Of a stretch of 64,000 nucleotides of DNA, positions 43,722-52,970 are shown one piece after another. Numbering within the stretch: position 1 is the first letter of the stretch; each line of letters starts with the position of its first letter. The notes below the pieces were generated by a model, which made no database searches, had not been told where the DNA came from, and saw only the letters and a list, made by a program, of their open reading frames with translations. This stretch comes from Shewanella nanhaiensis (GTDB lineage Bacteria; Pseudomonadota; Gammaproteobacteria; Enterobacterales; Shewanellaceae), in contig NZ_JAHZST010000005.1 in NCBI RefSeq assembly GCF_019457885.1, positions 124,001 through 188,000 of the forward strand. Direction: 5' to 3'. The translations under genes were made by a program, and so were the position numbers.

Positions 43722-45488
43722 ATGATAAATAAGCTAGTAAAAGGTGTTGTCGCAACGGCTGTCTTAGCTGCATTGGCGGGCTGTAATAGCAGCGACGATA
43801 ACAATACTCCACAAACAGCATGCGAAGCTGCGGGCGATGCATGTACTAAGTTCACCGTTATCCATACTAACGACAACCATGGTCGCTTCTGGCAAAACAG
43901 CAAGGGCGAATATGGTATGGCGGCGCGTAAAACTGTTATCGATCAAATTCGTAATGAAGTTGACCTAGCTGGTGGTGAAACCATTCTACTCTCTGGCGGT
44001 GACATCAATACAGGCGTTCCAGAGTCAGACATGCAAGATGCTGTACCTGATTTTATCGGTATGAGTATGCTGGGCTATGATGCGATGGCTGTGGGTAACC
44101 ACGAATTTGATAACCCATTATCAACTTTAGATATGCAAGCTAACATTGCTCAGTTCCCAATGCTAGCAGCTAACATCTATAAGAAAGACAGTAATGGCGA
44201 GGTCACTTCAGAGCGTTATTTTGAACCTTACCGTGTTTTTGAGATTAACGGTCTTAAAGTGGCTATTATCGGTTTCACAACGGTAGATACGCCTAAAGTC
44301 GTGAGCCCAGATAACGTAGCTAGCCTACATTTCACTAAGCCTCAAGATGAAATTCAGACCGTTCTTGCTGAAATCGAAGCCAATGAAAAAGTCGACATGG
44401 TGTTTGCTTTGACTCATATGGGTCATTACGCCAATGGTGAGCACGGTACAGAAGCTGCTGGTGATGTGAAACTAGCTCGCTCATTAGAGCAGGGCCAATT
44501 ACAGGCAATTATCGGTGGTCACTCACAAAACCCAGTGTGTATGGAAGGCGATGGTTATGCTGACTTTAAACCGGGTGATGAGTGTAAACCAGATGTTCAA
44601 AATGGCACCTTTATTATGCAAGCCCATGAGTGGGGCAAGTATGTAGGCCGCGCTGATTTCGAATACATGGACGGTGAGTTGAAGTTGGCCAGCTATAAGC
44701 TGATCCCAATTAACCTGAAAGAGAAAAATGAAAACGACGAGCTTGTTTTCATCACAGAAGAGATAGAGCAAGATCAATTGGTGATTGATGCACTGCAGCA
44801 TTACCAAGATTTCGGTCAAAAGCTATTAGATGTAGTGATCTCAAGCACTGATGGCAAGCTTGAAGGCGATCGTGAAGTTGTTCGAGCAGAGCAAACCAAC
44901 TTAGGCCAACTATTAACTCGCGCTTATGGCGATTGGGTGACGGCTAACTTTGAGCCAACAGTCGACTTTGGTGTGATGAATTCAGGTGGTATCCGTGACT
45001 CTATCGCGCCAGGAACTGTGTCATACCGCGACGTGTTAACCGTGCAACCATTCAGTAACGATGTGGCATTTGTGACGATGTCAGGTACTGAAGTACAGCA
45101 ATATCTTGCTAATGTTGCATTAAAGACTGGCGGTGGTATGCCTCAGTTGTATCCTATGGAGATGAATGTAACTTGTGATGCTGTTGAAATTAACGCTGAA
45201 GCAACACCAGCAGATATTGTGCAGATCGCCTCTTTAGGTGGACGAGACTTTAAACTTGAAGACAGTTACACCTTCTCACTGATCAATTTCAGTGCAAAAG
45301 GTGGTGATGATTATCCAAAGATCACAGAGCATGCAAACTATGTTGATACTCAGCGTAGCGATGCATCGGTACTTCGCGAATACTTTGAGAAGAACCCAAA
45401 TATCAAAGTGGCTGATTACGATCCTGCCCAAGGTGGACACCCTGTGTTCTACCGTGGTGGTGCGGTCGTTAAGAGCTGTGCTAAGTAA
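43722..45488 (+). CDS. UshA-type 5'-nucleotidase/UDP-sugar hydrolase lipoprotein, paralog 1
   Basis: A 588-aa lipoprotein (LAALAGCNSSDDN; lipobox Cys about residue 21). The calcineurin-like domain carries TVIHTNDNHGRFWQNSKGEY, LLSGGDINTGVPESDMQDAV, AVGNHEFDNPLSTL and IIGGHSQNPVCME, the metal-site motifs of the UshA family. The C-terminal nucleotidase domain includes GVMNSGGIRDSIAPGTVSYR and LINFSAKGGDDYPKI. The enzyme should dephosphorylate nucleotides or UDP-sugars at the envelope. AAGGG lies 9 bases before the ATG. A second copy follows 550 bases on. Confidence 0.93.
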   Translation: MINKLVKGVVATAVLAALAGCNSSDDNNTPQTACEAAGDACTKFTVIHTNDNHGRFWQNSKGEYGMAARKTVIDQIRNEVDLAGGETILLSGGDINTGVPESDMQDAVPDFIGMSMLGYDAMAVGNHEFDNPLSTLDMQANIAQFPMLAANIYKKDSNGEVTSERYFEPYRVFEINGLKVAIIGFTTVDTPKVVSPDNVASLHFTKPQDEIQTVLAEIEANEKVDMVFALTHMGHYANGEHGTEAAGDVKLARSLEQGQLQAIIGGHSQNPVCMEGDGYADFKPGDECKPDVQNGTFIMQAHEWGKYVGRADFEYMDGELKLASYKLIPINLKEKNENDELVFITEEIEQDQLVIDALQHYQDFGQKLLDVVISSTDGKLEGDREVVRAEQTNLGQLLTRAYGDWVTANFEPTVDFGVMNSGGIRDSIAPGTVSYRDVLTVQPFSNDVAFVTMSGTEVQQYLANVALKTGGGMPQLYPMEMNVTCDAVEINAEATPADIVQIASLGGRDFKLEDSYTFSLINFSAKGGDDYPKITEHANYVDTQRSDASVLREYFEKNPNIKVADYDPAQGGHPVFYRGGAVVKSCAK

Positions 45489-45516
45489 CCTAAGAAGTTA
45501 ATCTTCTCTACTTTGA

Positions 45517-45547
45517 TAAAAGCAGCCTCGCGGCTGCTTTTATTTTC
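45517..45547 (+). terminator. terminator after UshA paralog 1
   Basis: AAAAGCAGCC-TCGC-GGCTGCTTTT (about 45518-45541) is followed by TATTTTC, 30 bases after the stop codon. Confidence 0.85.
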
Positions 45548-45942
45548 TATTTCAGATCTGCAACTTAATAAAACCCGCATTTTCCTTCTTTATTATCTAG
45601 CAGTGCTCTTTATAAAACGTCATAAACTCTTCATCAGTTCTTCACACTTGATAAAACTGCGATAATATTTTAATCAAGGCTTAAAATTTAACACGCCAAT
45701 ACGGCCGCTATTGTTCTTTGAACAGGTCAAGTTTTATTCATTTAACTAAGTATTTAATCTATTGAAAATATAGAGCCTAAACCCATTAATATAAAAAGTT
45801 GCTGCGCTTAATTTAATTTTGCTGCCGACGTCGATTTGCCACTGTTCTTATATAGAGACAATCGCCGCTACAAATCACCCTTTTAAGAAACATTAACATC
45901 ACATTTATTCATTAAAATGACACATATTCGATATATTCTTTG

Positions 45943-45976
45943 TTATTATGTTCGCCAGCGAGATCATAGAATCCGT
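45943..45976 (+). promoter_or_regulatory. promoter-proximal element of the second UshA paralog
   Basis: A TATTAT -10-like hexamer is followed by CAGCGAGATCA and, one base later, AGAATCCGT (45956-45976), which is identical to the paralog-1 block except for one base. The surrounding DNA has diverged, so the block looks selected. Confidence 0.5.
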
Positions 45977-46038
45977 ATTTTTAAAAAATGATGGTAATAA
46001 TTAAAACTATTTCAATAAAAATCTAGGGGTTGATAGTA

Positions 46039-47748
46039 ATGAAAAATTTGTTAATTAAAGGACTTGTTGCATCTGCTGTACTGGCTGCATTAACGGGTTG
46101 TGGTAGCGACAATGATGATGCACCCGTTTTACCGACAACCTGTGCCGAAGCAGGTGAGGCGTGTACCACTTTCACTGTACTGCACACGAATGATAATCAT
46201 GGCCGTTTTTGGGAAAACAAGCATGGCGAATATGGCATGGCGGCACGTAAGACACTGATCGATCAGATCCGTGCTGAGGTCGAGTCCAATGGCAGCGAAA
46301 CAATCCTGCTTTCAGGCGGTGATATTAATACAGGTGTACCTGAGTCAGATCTGCAAGATGCGCGTCCTGATTTTGTTGGTATGAACCTGATTGGTTACGA
46401 TGCGATGGCCGTTGGTAATCATGAATTTGACAACCCGTTAGCAACCGTTGAGATGCAGCGTGAGCTGGCAAACTTCCCTATGCTGGCTGCTAACATCTAT
46501 GATAAAGCTTCAGGTAAGCGTTATTTTGATGCTTATAAAGTCTTTGATGTAAACGGTTTGCGTATTGCCGTTGTTGGTTTGACGACTGAAGATACTAAAA
46601 AAATCGGTAACCCTGAATTTATCAGTGGTCTTGAATTTACCGATCCTGCCACAGAGATCCAGAAAGTCATTAAAGATATTAAAGACGCCGATGAAGCGGA
46701 TCTTATTTTTGCTACTACCCATATGGGACATTATGCTGATGCGCAAAATGGCAGTAACGCCCCGGGCGATGTGGCCATGGCTCGTGCAGTAACAGCTGGC
46801 GATCTGCATGCGATTATTGGTGGTCACTCTCAGAACCCAGTTTGTATGGAGCCTGGTACCAACGATTATGCTGACTTCACCCCAGGTGGCGACTGTACAC
46901 CTGATAAGCAAAATGGCACCTATATTATGCAAGCTCATGAGTGGGGCAAGTATGTAGGACAAGCGGATTTTGAATACTTCAACGGTGAACTACACCTTGC
47001 AAGTTACAAGCTTATTCCGGTTAACTTGAAGAAGAAAAACGATGCAGGCGACCGTGTATTGATTGGTGAAGAGATCACACCTGATGGCACAGTATTAGAG
47101 ATCCTGAAGCAGTACCAAGAGAAAGGTCAAGAGCAGTTAAACGAAGTGATTGCGACAACAGCTGAGAAGCTTGAGGGTGATCGTGAAAACGTACGCTTTA
47201 TGCAGACTAATTTAGGTCATTTAATCTCAACTGCGCACACCTCAAAAGTCAATGCTGATGTTGGTGTGATGAACTCAGGTGGCGTACGTGCATCTATTGA
47301 GCCTGGTGAGATCACCTATAAAGATGTGTTAACCGTGCAGCCATTTGGTAACTCTATCACTAAGAGTACAGTAACAGGTGCTGAGTTAACTGAATATTTA
47401 GGCGCTGTTGCATCTCTACAGATTGACTCTGGTGCTTATGCACAACTGACAGGTGTAAAAATGACCGTTGATTGTGTTGCTAAAACTGTTGATATCAGCG
47501 ATGTCAATGGCAAAGGCTATGATGCCGCTGCAACCTACACATTTACCGTTCCTAGCTTTAACGCTGCTGGCGGTGACGGTTACCCTGTATTGACCCCTGT
47601 GATGACAGGTTTTGTAGATGCAGCCGTTATGTATGACTTCCTAAAAGAGAAGGGGTCTATCGCTGCGGGTGAGTTTGCACCGACTGGTGATGTTGTTTAT
47701 GAGAACTCCATGAGCACTGATGGCTGTCAGGTACTAAGCACTCAGTAA
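46039..47748 (+). CDS. UshA-type 5'-nucleotidase/UDP-sugar hydrolase lipoprotein, paralog 2
   Basis: ATG at 46039 has AGGGG about 9 bases upstream, at the same place as in paralog 1; TTG at 46030 is rejected. The 569-aa protein has a lipobox (LAALTGCGSDNDD) and the same metal motifs: TVLHTNDNHGRFWENKHGEY, LLSGGDINTGVPESDLQDAR, AVGNHEFDNPLATVE and IIGGHSQNPVCME. It differs from paralog 1 mainly in the C-terminal substrate domain (for example VGVMNSGGVRASIEPGEITY and FTVPSFNAAGGDGYPVLTPV), which suggests different substrates. A tandem duplication is the likely origin. Confidence 0.93.
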   Translation: MKNLLIKGLVASAVLAALTGCGSDNDDAPVLPTTCAEAGEACTTFTVLHTNDNHGRFWENKHGEYGMAARKTLIDQIRAEVESNGSETILLSGGDINTGVPESDLQDARPDFVGMNLIGYDAMAVGNHEFDNPLATVEMQRELANFPMLAANIYDKASGKRYFDAYKVFDVNGLRIAVVGLTTEDTKKIGNPEFISGLEFTDPATEIQKVIKDIKDADEADLIFATTHMGHYADAQNGSNAPGDVAMARAVTAGDLHAIIGGHSQNPVCMEPGTNDYADFTPGGDCTPDKQNGTYIMQAHEWGKYVGQADFEYFNGELHLASYKLIPVNLKKKNDAGDRVLIGEEITPDGTVLEILKQYQEKGQEQLNEVIATTAEKLEGDRENVRFMQTNLGHLISTAHTSKVNADVGVMNSGGVRASIEPGEITYKDVLTVQPFGNSITKSTVTGAELTEYLGAVASLQIDSGAYAQLTGVKMTVDCVAKTVDISDVNGKGYDAAATYTFTVPSFNAAGGDGYPVLTPVMTGFVDAAVMYDFLKEKGSIAAGEFAPTGDVVYENSMSTDGCQVLSTQ

Positions 47749-47776
47749 TAAAAAGCGTGTTTTAGGGTAAAAGAGT

Positions 47777-47805
47777 AGGGTAGCTTTCGAACTACCCTTT
47801 TTTTG
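47777..47805 (+). terminator. terminator after UshA paralog 2
   Basis: AGGGTAG pairs with CTACCCT around CTTTCGAA, followed by seven T. Confidence 0.85.
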
Positions 47806-47853
47806 ATTGAAAATGTGTCACTAGAAAAAGTTTCACTTTTTTTGTTTACAATC

Positions 47854-47881
47854 CTTGAAAACGAAAATATTGGCTACATAT
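47854..47881 (+). promoter_or_regulatory. sigma-32-like heat-shock promoter of the hsp20 gene
   Basis: CTTGAAA (47854-47860), a 13-base spacer and CTACATAT (47874-47881) match the heat-shock consensus CTTGAAA-N13/15-CCCATnT in spacing and at most positions. Confidence 0.55.
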
Positions 47882-48048
47882 AGTGAGTATGGGACGCTCA
47901 ATGAGGTTCCTAGTTAATGAAAACGAGATGCCTTCGGGGTCTAAATTTGTTAGCGAATATTGATTATGAAAAGGTGCGACTAAGCTAGCGATTTAGCTGA
48001 TGTTGACCAACTTAAATTAACTATATTGCTTAAGACAAGGATATAACT

Positions 48049-48489
48049 ATGCGTAATTATGATTTAACTCCACTATACCGCAGTGCCATTGGTTTCGATC
48101 GTTTAGCCCAGCTTGCAGAGCACGCTGCATCGAACAAAGGCAATTCAGGTTACCCACCCTATAATATCGAACTGCTTAATGAGACCCGTTACCGTATCAC
48201 TATGGCTGTTGCCGGCTTTACGATGGATGAGCTGGATATTACCAGCGAAGGTGACAAGTTATTAGTGAAGGGCACCAAAGCTGAGCAAGATAAAGAGCGT
48301 AAATACCTTTATCAAGGCATAGCAGAACGCGGGTTTGAGCGAACATTCCAGCTTGCTGATTATGTGACTGTTGTGGGGGCTAATCTTGAAAACGGTTTGC
48401 TCAATATCGATCTTCAGCGTGAGATCCCTGAGGCGATGAAGCCTAGAAAAATTGAGATCGGTACATCAAGATTGATCGACTCTGAGTGA
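48049..48489 (+). CDS. ibpA: Hsp20-family small heat-shock protein, IbpA-like
   Basis: A 146-aa protein with the IbpA/B-type start ([20 protein letters not shown]) and an alpha-crystallin domain at about residues 40-130 ([20 protein letters not shown], then [20 protein letters not shown] and [16 protein letters not shown]). It forms oligomers that hold unfolded proteins. AAGGAT lies before the ATG, and TTGCT occurs 6 bases earlier, as in ROSE-type RNA thermometers, but pairing was not modelled. A sigma-32-like promoter is upstream. Octanucleotide repeats begin at its stop codon. Confidence 0.93.
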   Translation: MRNYDLTPLYRSAIGFDRLAQLAEHAASNKGNSGYPPYNIELLNETRYRITMAVAGFTMDELDITSEGDKLLVKGTKAEQDKERKYLYQGIAERGFERTFQLADYVTVVGANLENGLLNIDLQREIPEAMKPRKIEIGTSRLIDSE

Positions 48490-48542
48490 TTATCTGATTA
48501 TCTGATTATCTGATTATCTGATTATCTGATTATCTGATTATA
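48487..48542 (+). repeat. 7-copy TGATTATC tandem repeat at the hsp20 stop codon
   Basis: Six perfect 8-bp units TGATTATC and a seventh ending in A start at the TGA stop codon itself. Such arrays change length by slippage; here the first unit already contains the stop, so the protein end should be stable. Confidence 0.9.
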
Positions 48543-48578
48543 GCCTGGACTCTATAATTAAGTAACACTCAGAAATAG

Positions 48579-48603
48579 AAAGGGAGCCTAAGGCTCCCTT
48601 TTG
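48579..48603. terminator. hairpin terminator between hsp20 and the ilvIH side
   Basis: AAAGGGAGCC-TAA-GGCTCCCTTTT is symmetric and may serve both strands. Confidence 0.75.
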
Positions 48604-48616
48604 CACATGGATGTGC

Positions 48617-48763
48617 TTATCCCTGATCGCAAGGTACCTGAAATGCTCCCAGCATTTGTCGGTATTCCCTACACTGACCCATAGGGATATGGGGAATGTC
48701 TTTAAAGCGTATGGAACGCTTAAGACCATGTAGGTCAAAGCGATAGAAGGGGGGCTCCTGCAA
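48617..48763 (-). CDS. possible 48-aa ORF after ilvH
   Basis: A reading from TTG at 48763 encodes QEPPFYRFDLHGLKRSIRFK, then DIPHIPMGQCREYRQMLGAF and a short end. The composition looks protein-like (aromatic and charged residues in regular spacing), and it begins 11 bases beyond the ilvH stop on the same strand. No ATG or strong ribosome site is present, so it is either a small gene with a weak start or a remnant. The other-frame ORF at 48538-48738 looks like a shadow. Confidence 0.3.
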   Translation of the reverse strand: MQEPPFYRFDLHGLKRSIRFKDIPHIPMGQCREYRQMLGAFQVPCDQG

Positions 48764-48774
48764 GTAATCGCTTC

Positions 48775-49269
48775 TTAAGCGCGCATCGCTTTTTCACCAC
48801 GGCTAAGTCCAACGACGCCAGAGCGAGACACTTCAACCACTTTAGTGACTTCACCAATGGCGCTGATAAAGGCATCAAGCTTAGCGGTAGGCCCTGTTAA
48901 CTGAATCGTGTAAAGCTCAGCGGTAATATCGACAATTTGAGCTCGAAATATATCCGCAGTGCGTTTTACTTCCTCACGAATACTGCCCTTGGCTTTCACT
49001 TTGACCAGAGCGAGCTCTCGCTCGATATGTTCAGATTCAGTGATATTGGAAACTTTTAGAATATCGATTAACTTGTGTAGTTGTTTTTCAATCTGTTCCA
49101 GTACATTTTCATCGGCAAACAGGGTGATATTGAGCCTTGATAGTGTTGCATCATCGGTTGGAGCTACCGTCAGTGTTTCTATGTTATAGCCACGTTGAGA
49201 GAACAGGCCAACAACTCGAGACAGGGCGCCAGGTTGGTTTTCAAGTAATACAGATATAATACGACGCAT
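48775..49269 (-). CDS. ilvH: acetolactate synthase small (regulatory) subunit
   Basis: The ATG at 49269 overlaps the ilvI stop by one base and has GGAG 8 bases upstream, so it is preferred to the longer reading. The 164-aa length is that of IlvH. The N-terminal ACT domain is plain ([20 protein letters not shown], then GLFSQRGYNIETLTVAPT), as is the C-terminal half (GSIREEVKRTADIFRAQIVD). It binds valine and activates the large subunit in branched-chain amino-acid synthesis. Translational coupling supports a fixed subunit ratio. Confidence 0.96.
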   Translation of the reverse strand: MRRIISVLLENQPGALSRVVGLFSQRGYNIETLTVAPTDDATLSRLNITLFADENVLEQIEKQLHKLIDILKVSNITESEHIERELALVKVKAKGSIREEVKRTADIFRAQIVDITAELYTIQLTGPTAKLDAFISAIGEVTKVVEVSRSGVVGLSRGEKAMRA

Positions 49270-50990
49270 TAGCTTTTCTCCGTTTTGCTTAGCCACATCT
49301 CATTCATTGCCCCACCGCGAATAAGCATTGGGTATACGTGCTCTGTCTGATCGACATTGATATCAACAAAAACCAACTTATCCTTCATCGCTAGTGCTTT
49401 CTCAAGTCCAGACTCAAGCTCTGATGAGTCACTGATTGTGATCCCCACATGACCATAAGCTTCAGCAATTTTGGCAAAATTGGGTACTGAGTCCATATAG
49501 GAGTGAGAGTGGCGGCCTGAATAGATCATGTCCTGCCACTGCTTTACCATGCCAAGAAAACGGTTATTGAGATTAATGATTTTTACAGGAATATCGTATT
49601 GAAGCGCCGTCGATAACTCCTGAATATTCATCTGTATTGAACCATCGCCAGTCACGCAAAGCACTGTTTCATCAGGCTTAGCTAGCTTGACCCCCATAGC
49701 CGCTGGCAAGCCAAATCCCATGGTGCCGAGTCCGCCTGAGTTTATCCAGCGACGTGGTTTATCAAATGGATAATAGAGGGCGGCAAACATCTGGTGTTGG
49801 CCTACATCTGAAGCCACATAAGCGTCACCTTTGGTGAGTTTATGCAGGGCTTCTATTACCTCTTGTGGCTTAATTTTTTCACTGGTTTTGTCATAGGCAA
49901 GACTCTTACGTTCACGCCATTGATTAATTTCACTCCACCAGTAATCGATGGCAGCTTCATCTCGGTTGTCATCACTGGATGCATCTAGCTGAGTTAACAT
50001 TACATCGAGAATTTTATCTGCCGAGCCAACGATAGGAATATCGACACGTATAGTTTTAGAGATAGAGGAGGGGTCTATATCTATGTGTAAAATGGTGGCG
50101 TTGGGACAGTACTTTTCAACATTATTGGTGGTTCTGTCATCGAAACGCACCCCGATACCGAAGATTAAATCGGTATTGTGCATCGCCATATTGGCTTCGT
50201 AGCAACCGTGCATCCCCAACATGCCTAAGCTATTTTGATGTGTTCCAGGAAAAGCGCCGAGTCCCATTAAGGTACTTACCACAGGGATATTTAGCTTTTC
50301 TGACAGGGCTAAAATCTGCTTGTCGCACTCTGATATGACTGCGCCGCCACCTACGTAAAGTACAGGTTTTTTAGCTGCAAGTAGCGCCTGTATACCACGG
50401 CGGATCTGCCCTTTGTGACCTGAGGTCGTTGGATTGTATGAGCGCATGCTGATGTCATCTGGATACTCATAATCATGGAGTATCTCTGGATTCATGCAAT
50501 CTTTTGGTACATCGACAACAACAGGACCTGGTCGGCCGCTGGCTGCGATAAAAAAGGCTTTTTTGATGATCTCAGGAATATCTCGTGCGTCAGTGACCAA
50601 AAAGCTGTGTTTAACAACGGGCCTTGAGATACCTATCATGTCACACTCTTGGAATGCATCGTTACCGATCAAATTACTCGGAACCTGACCAGAGACAATC
50701 ACCAGAGGGATTGAATCCATATAAGCAGTTGCAATACCGGTAATGGTGTTGGTGGCACCGGGGCCTGATGTGACAAGAACCACACCGACTTCGCCTGTTG
50801 CGCGGGCATAGCCATCGGCCATGTGTACGGCAGCTTGTTCGTGACGAACTAAGATATGTTCTATTTTGGATTTCTCGTGTAGGGCATCATAGATATCTAA
50901 CACGGATCCGCCTGGATAGCCGAATATATGTTTTACGCCTTCGTCGATAAGTGAACGGACGATCATACTGGCGCCGGATAACTTCTCCAT
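49269..50990 (-). CDS. ilvI: acetolactate synthase large (catalytic) subunit
   Basis: The start at 50990 ([20 protein letters not shown]) has GAGGG 7 bases upstream and gives the usual 573 aa; the frame is open a further 46 codons upstream, but that extension does not fit the family. TPP-enzyme features are clear: catalytic Glu in [40 protein letters not shown], the [14 protein letters not shown] segment, and the TPP-binding [20 protein letters not shown]. It condenses two pyruvate (or pyruvate and 2-ketobutyrate) in valine, leucine and isoleucine synthesis. Confidence 0.96.
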   Translation of the reverse strand: MEKLSGASMIVRSLIDEGVKHIFGYPGGSVLDIYDALHEKSKIEHILVRHEQAAVHMADGYARATGEVGVVLVTSGPGATNTITGIATAYMDSIPLVIVSGQVPSNLIGNDAFQECDMIGISRPVVKHSFLVTDARDIPEIIKKAFFIAASGRPGPVVVDVPKDCMNPEILHDYEYPDDISMRSYNPTTSGHKGQIRRGIQALLAAKKPVLYVGGGAVISECDKQILALSEKLNIPVVSTLMGLGAFPGTHQNSLGMLGMHGCYEANMAMHNTDLIFGIGVRFDDRTTNNVEKYCPNATILHIDIDPSSISKTIRVDIPIVGSADKILDVMLTQLDASSDDNRDEAAIDYWWSEINQWRERKSLAYDKTSEKIKPQEVIEALHKLTKGDAYVASDVGQHQMFAALYYPFDKPRRWINSGGLGTMGFGLPAAMGVKLAKPDETVLCVTGDGSIQMNIQELSTALQYDIPVKIINLNNRFLGMVKQWQDMIYSGRHSHSYMDSVPNFAKIAEAYGHVGITISDSSELESGLEKALAMKDKLVFVDINVDQTEHVYPMLIRGGAMNEMWLSKTEKS

Positions 50991-51273
50991 TTGTAAACCC
51001 TCATAAGTTACCGCTACGGTATGCAGTATCTCGATACAGCGACGGTAATCGCTTGAATATAATGAGTTTGGACGGTGATCCTCACTCTCGATATGCCGAT
51101 TAACATTTGGTGTAATGTTAACCATCACCTTGTAAGGTGCGACATCTGTTTAAAATGAACAGAATTTCATCATATAAAAAAGAGCACGGATTTCAACCCT
51201 TTTATGCAAAAAAACTCTTTAAATGAGAAAAAATCGTGTTTAAGGGGAGTCAAGACCCTTTTGGGTGTGAAAA

Positions 51274-51312
51274 GGTAAAAATGCAGAGAAAGGTTCGTTT
51301 CTCTGCATTTAT
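51274..51312 (-). terminator. terminator of the Bcr/CflA gene
   Basis: AAATGCAGAGAAA and TTTCTCTGCATTT form a 13-bp stem around CGAACC, and T-rich sequence follows on the minus strand. It lies about 70 bases past the stop codon at 51381. Confidence 0.75.
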
Positions 51313-51380
51313 AACCATTTTTGTACTAAATGTGATTAGCGCCTACTTTGGCTTTCGAGAGTGGCTTTCAAGATTGCTTA

Positions 51381-52613
51381 TTAAGATTGCTCTTCGCATT
51401 GAACGCCGTGAGCCGCAAAAAACTGACAGAGGCCAACTAAGAGGACGGCGCTTAGCATTAGCGCTGAAAACGGCACTGCAGTGCCCGTATAAAATAGGGC
51501 AAGCAAGGGGCCTGCCATGGCGCCACAGCCAAAGCGTAACGTGCCGATCACAGCGGTGGCTGTGCCAGTCTCTTTCTTGAATTTCATCAGCACAATGGCG
51601 TCAGCATTGACGGACATTATCCCTAAGAAACCCATAAAGGGGATTAACATGGCCACAGTAAAGTGAAAACTAAGCCCAAAAAGGTTAGCCAGTAACAGTG
51701 CAGAACCTGCAAGTATCGCTAGTAACGTCGAGACTTTTAACATCAGCCTTGAGCCGTAACGGACAACAATTCGGCTGTTTATAACATTAGCTAACATGAG
51801 TGCGCCAACGTTGGTACTAAAGAGTATGGCAAAAAGTGATTTGTCTAAGCCAAAGACCTCCATGTAAACAAAAGGGGAGGCGGTCAGGTAGCAGAAAAAA
51901 GCAAATGAGGTCAGCACGCCACTGGCGATATGCAGTTTTGTCCCTGGTTTGGTAAAGACCACGGCATAAGCCCCAAAGAAGGATTTTTGGCTGCGACTGT
52001 TTGCATCACTGTCGCTTGGCATCTTTAATTTCCACAAAACAAGTGCCAGCAAGATGAATGCGTAAGCGGCAAGAATGAAGAAGATCAGATGCCACTCTCC
52101 AAGCTCTAAGATAAGACTGCCTATACTAGGGGCTATCAGAGGGGCTAACATCATGATTAAGCTGACATATGACATCCCCTTTGCCGTGTTTTCTCCATAC
52201 ACCTCTTTGATGTAACCTGGCACCACAACCGTCGCGGCTGCGCCAATAAAAGCTTGTGCAAACCTTAATGCCAAAAATAGCTCAACATTGGTGACGAAGG
52301 CCAAACAGAGGCTCATCAGCATAAAACCTGTTAAGCCCATCAGTACAAGGGGGCGCCTACCAATCCTATCTGCTAACGGGCCAAAACAGAGCATACCTAA
52401 GGCATAACCTGCCAGATAGATACTCAAAGATTGCTGCACTGTGGTGATATCGGAATGGAAACTACTGGCTAAGGTTGCCATTGCTGGCAAGTACATATCG
52501 ATAGCCAAAGGGGTGATAGCCACAATGGCGGCTAACATGGGGATTAATATGGCAAGGTTAACGATAGCGACGGGTGTAACTGTAGCTGGCGATTGCTGTG
52601 GATCTGTTTGCAC
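51381..52613 (-). CDS. Bcr/CflA-family multidrug efflux transporter
   Basis: A 410-aa major-facilitator protein with twelve predicted helices. The DHA1 signature is present: ITPLAIDMYLPAMATLASSF at the start of helix 1 and LCFGPLADRIGRRPLVLMGL between helices 2 and 3 (motif A), and AAATVVVPGYIKEVYGENTA after helix 4. It would export drugs or sulfonamide-like compounds by proton antiport at the inner membrane. It is transcribed toward ilvI and is divergent from the choice-of-anchor lipoprotein gene. Confidence 0.92.
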   Translation of the reverse strand: MQTDPQQSPATVTPVAIVNLAILIPMLAAIVAITPLAIDMYLPAMATLASSFHSDITTVQQSLSIYLAGYALGMLCFGPLADRIGRRPLVLMGLTGFMLMSLCLAFVTNVELFLALRFAQAFIGAAATVVVPGYIKEVYGENTAKGMSYVSLIMMLAPLIAPSIGSLILELGEWHLIFFILAAYAFILLALVLWKLKMPSDSDANSRSQKSFFGAYAVVFTKPGTKLHIASGVLTSFAFFCYLTASPFVYMEVFGLDKSLFAILFSTNVGALMLANVINSRIVVRYGSRLMLKVSTLLAILAGSALLLANLFGLSFHFTVAMLIPFMGFLGIMSVNADAIVLMKFKKETGTATAVIGTLRFGCGAMAGPLLALFYTGTAVPFSALMLSAVLLVGLCQFFAAHGVQCEEQS

Positions 52614-52970
52614 TGATACCTCTTGATACTAAATCTTGCTGTGAAGGGAAAATTACTTAATACGGCCGTGCGTGAGATATCTTTATACCGTTCGGTATGA
52701 GTCAGATATCTGAGAGATGGATGATTGTACGACTTATCATCCGAGTAAGCTATGTTGAAATGGACTCTTTACTGAATTAGCTGGGGCAATTTGTAACGAA
52801 ACTTTATTTGAGCTAAGACCTCTCATTTTTAGCTCTCGTTAACCATTTAAGCTTATTCAGATTGAAAATTAAAGTTTGCTCACTGTCTTAAATTTGTCAC
52901 CTTGTTGTCATCTTTTGTTCGCTTTATGTCATTAGGTTATCTGGTCAAATTCTTGAGATGACATACTTTA
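52614..52970. other. divergent intergenic region with Pho-box-like repeats
   Basis: About 357 bases without a gene; it contains the promoter of the exporter (left) and the Pho-like repeats at 52883-52911. Confidence 0.5.
52883..52911 (+). promoter_or_regulatory. triple Pho-box-like direct repeat
   Basis: CTGTCTT (52883), TTGTCAC (52894) and TTGTCAT (52905) recur with an exact 11-base period, with AAAT and CTTG between them. PhoB boxes are 7-base CTGTCAT-like half-sites with 4-base spacers. A fourth word, ATGTCAT, is at 52926 but out of register. This is good evidence for phosphate-starvation control of the next gene. Confidence 0.65.

Larger units (their letters stand above)
45489..46038. 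other. intergenic region between the two UshA paralogs
   Basis: About 550 bases without a gene. It holds the paralog-1 terminator, then AT-rich DNA, and the second promoter-proximal element. Confidence 0.5.
47749..48048. other. intergenic region upstream of the hsp20 gene
   Basis: 300 bases holding the paralog-2 terminator, a sigma-32-like promoter at 47854-47881 and a 160-base untranslated leader of the hsp20 gene. No gene is seen. Confidence 0.5.

Noticed and set aside
51236..51580. 114-codon plus-strand ORF
   Set aside because: It runs through the terminator hairpin and into the antisense of the Bcr/CflA gene; the product has no recognisable sequence.
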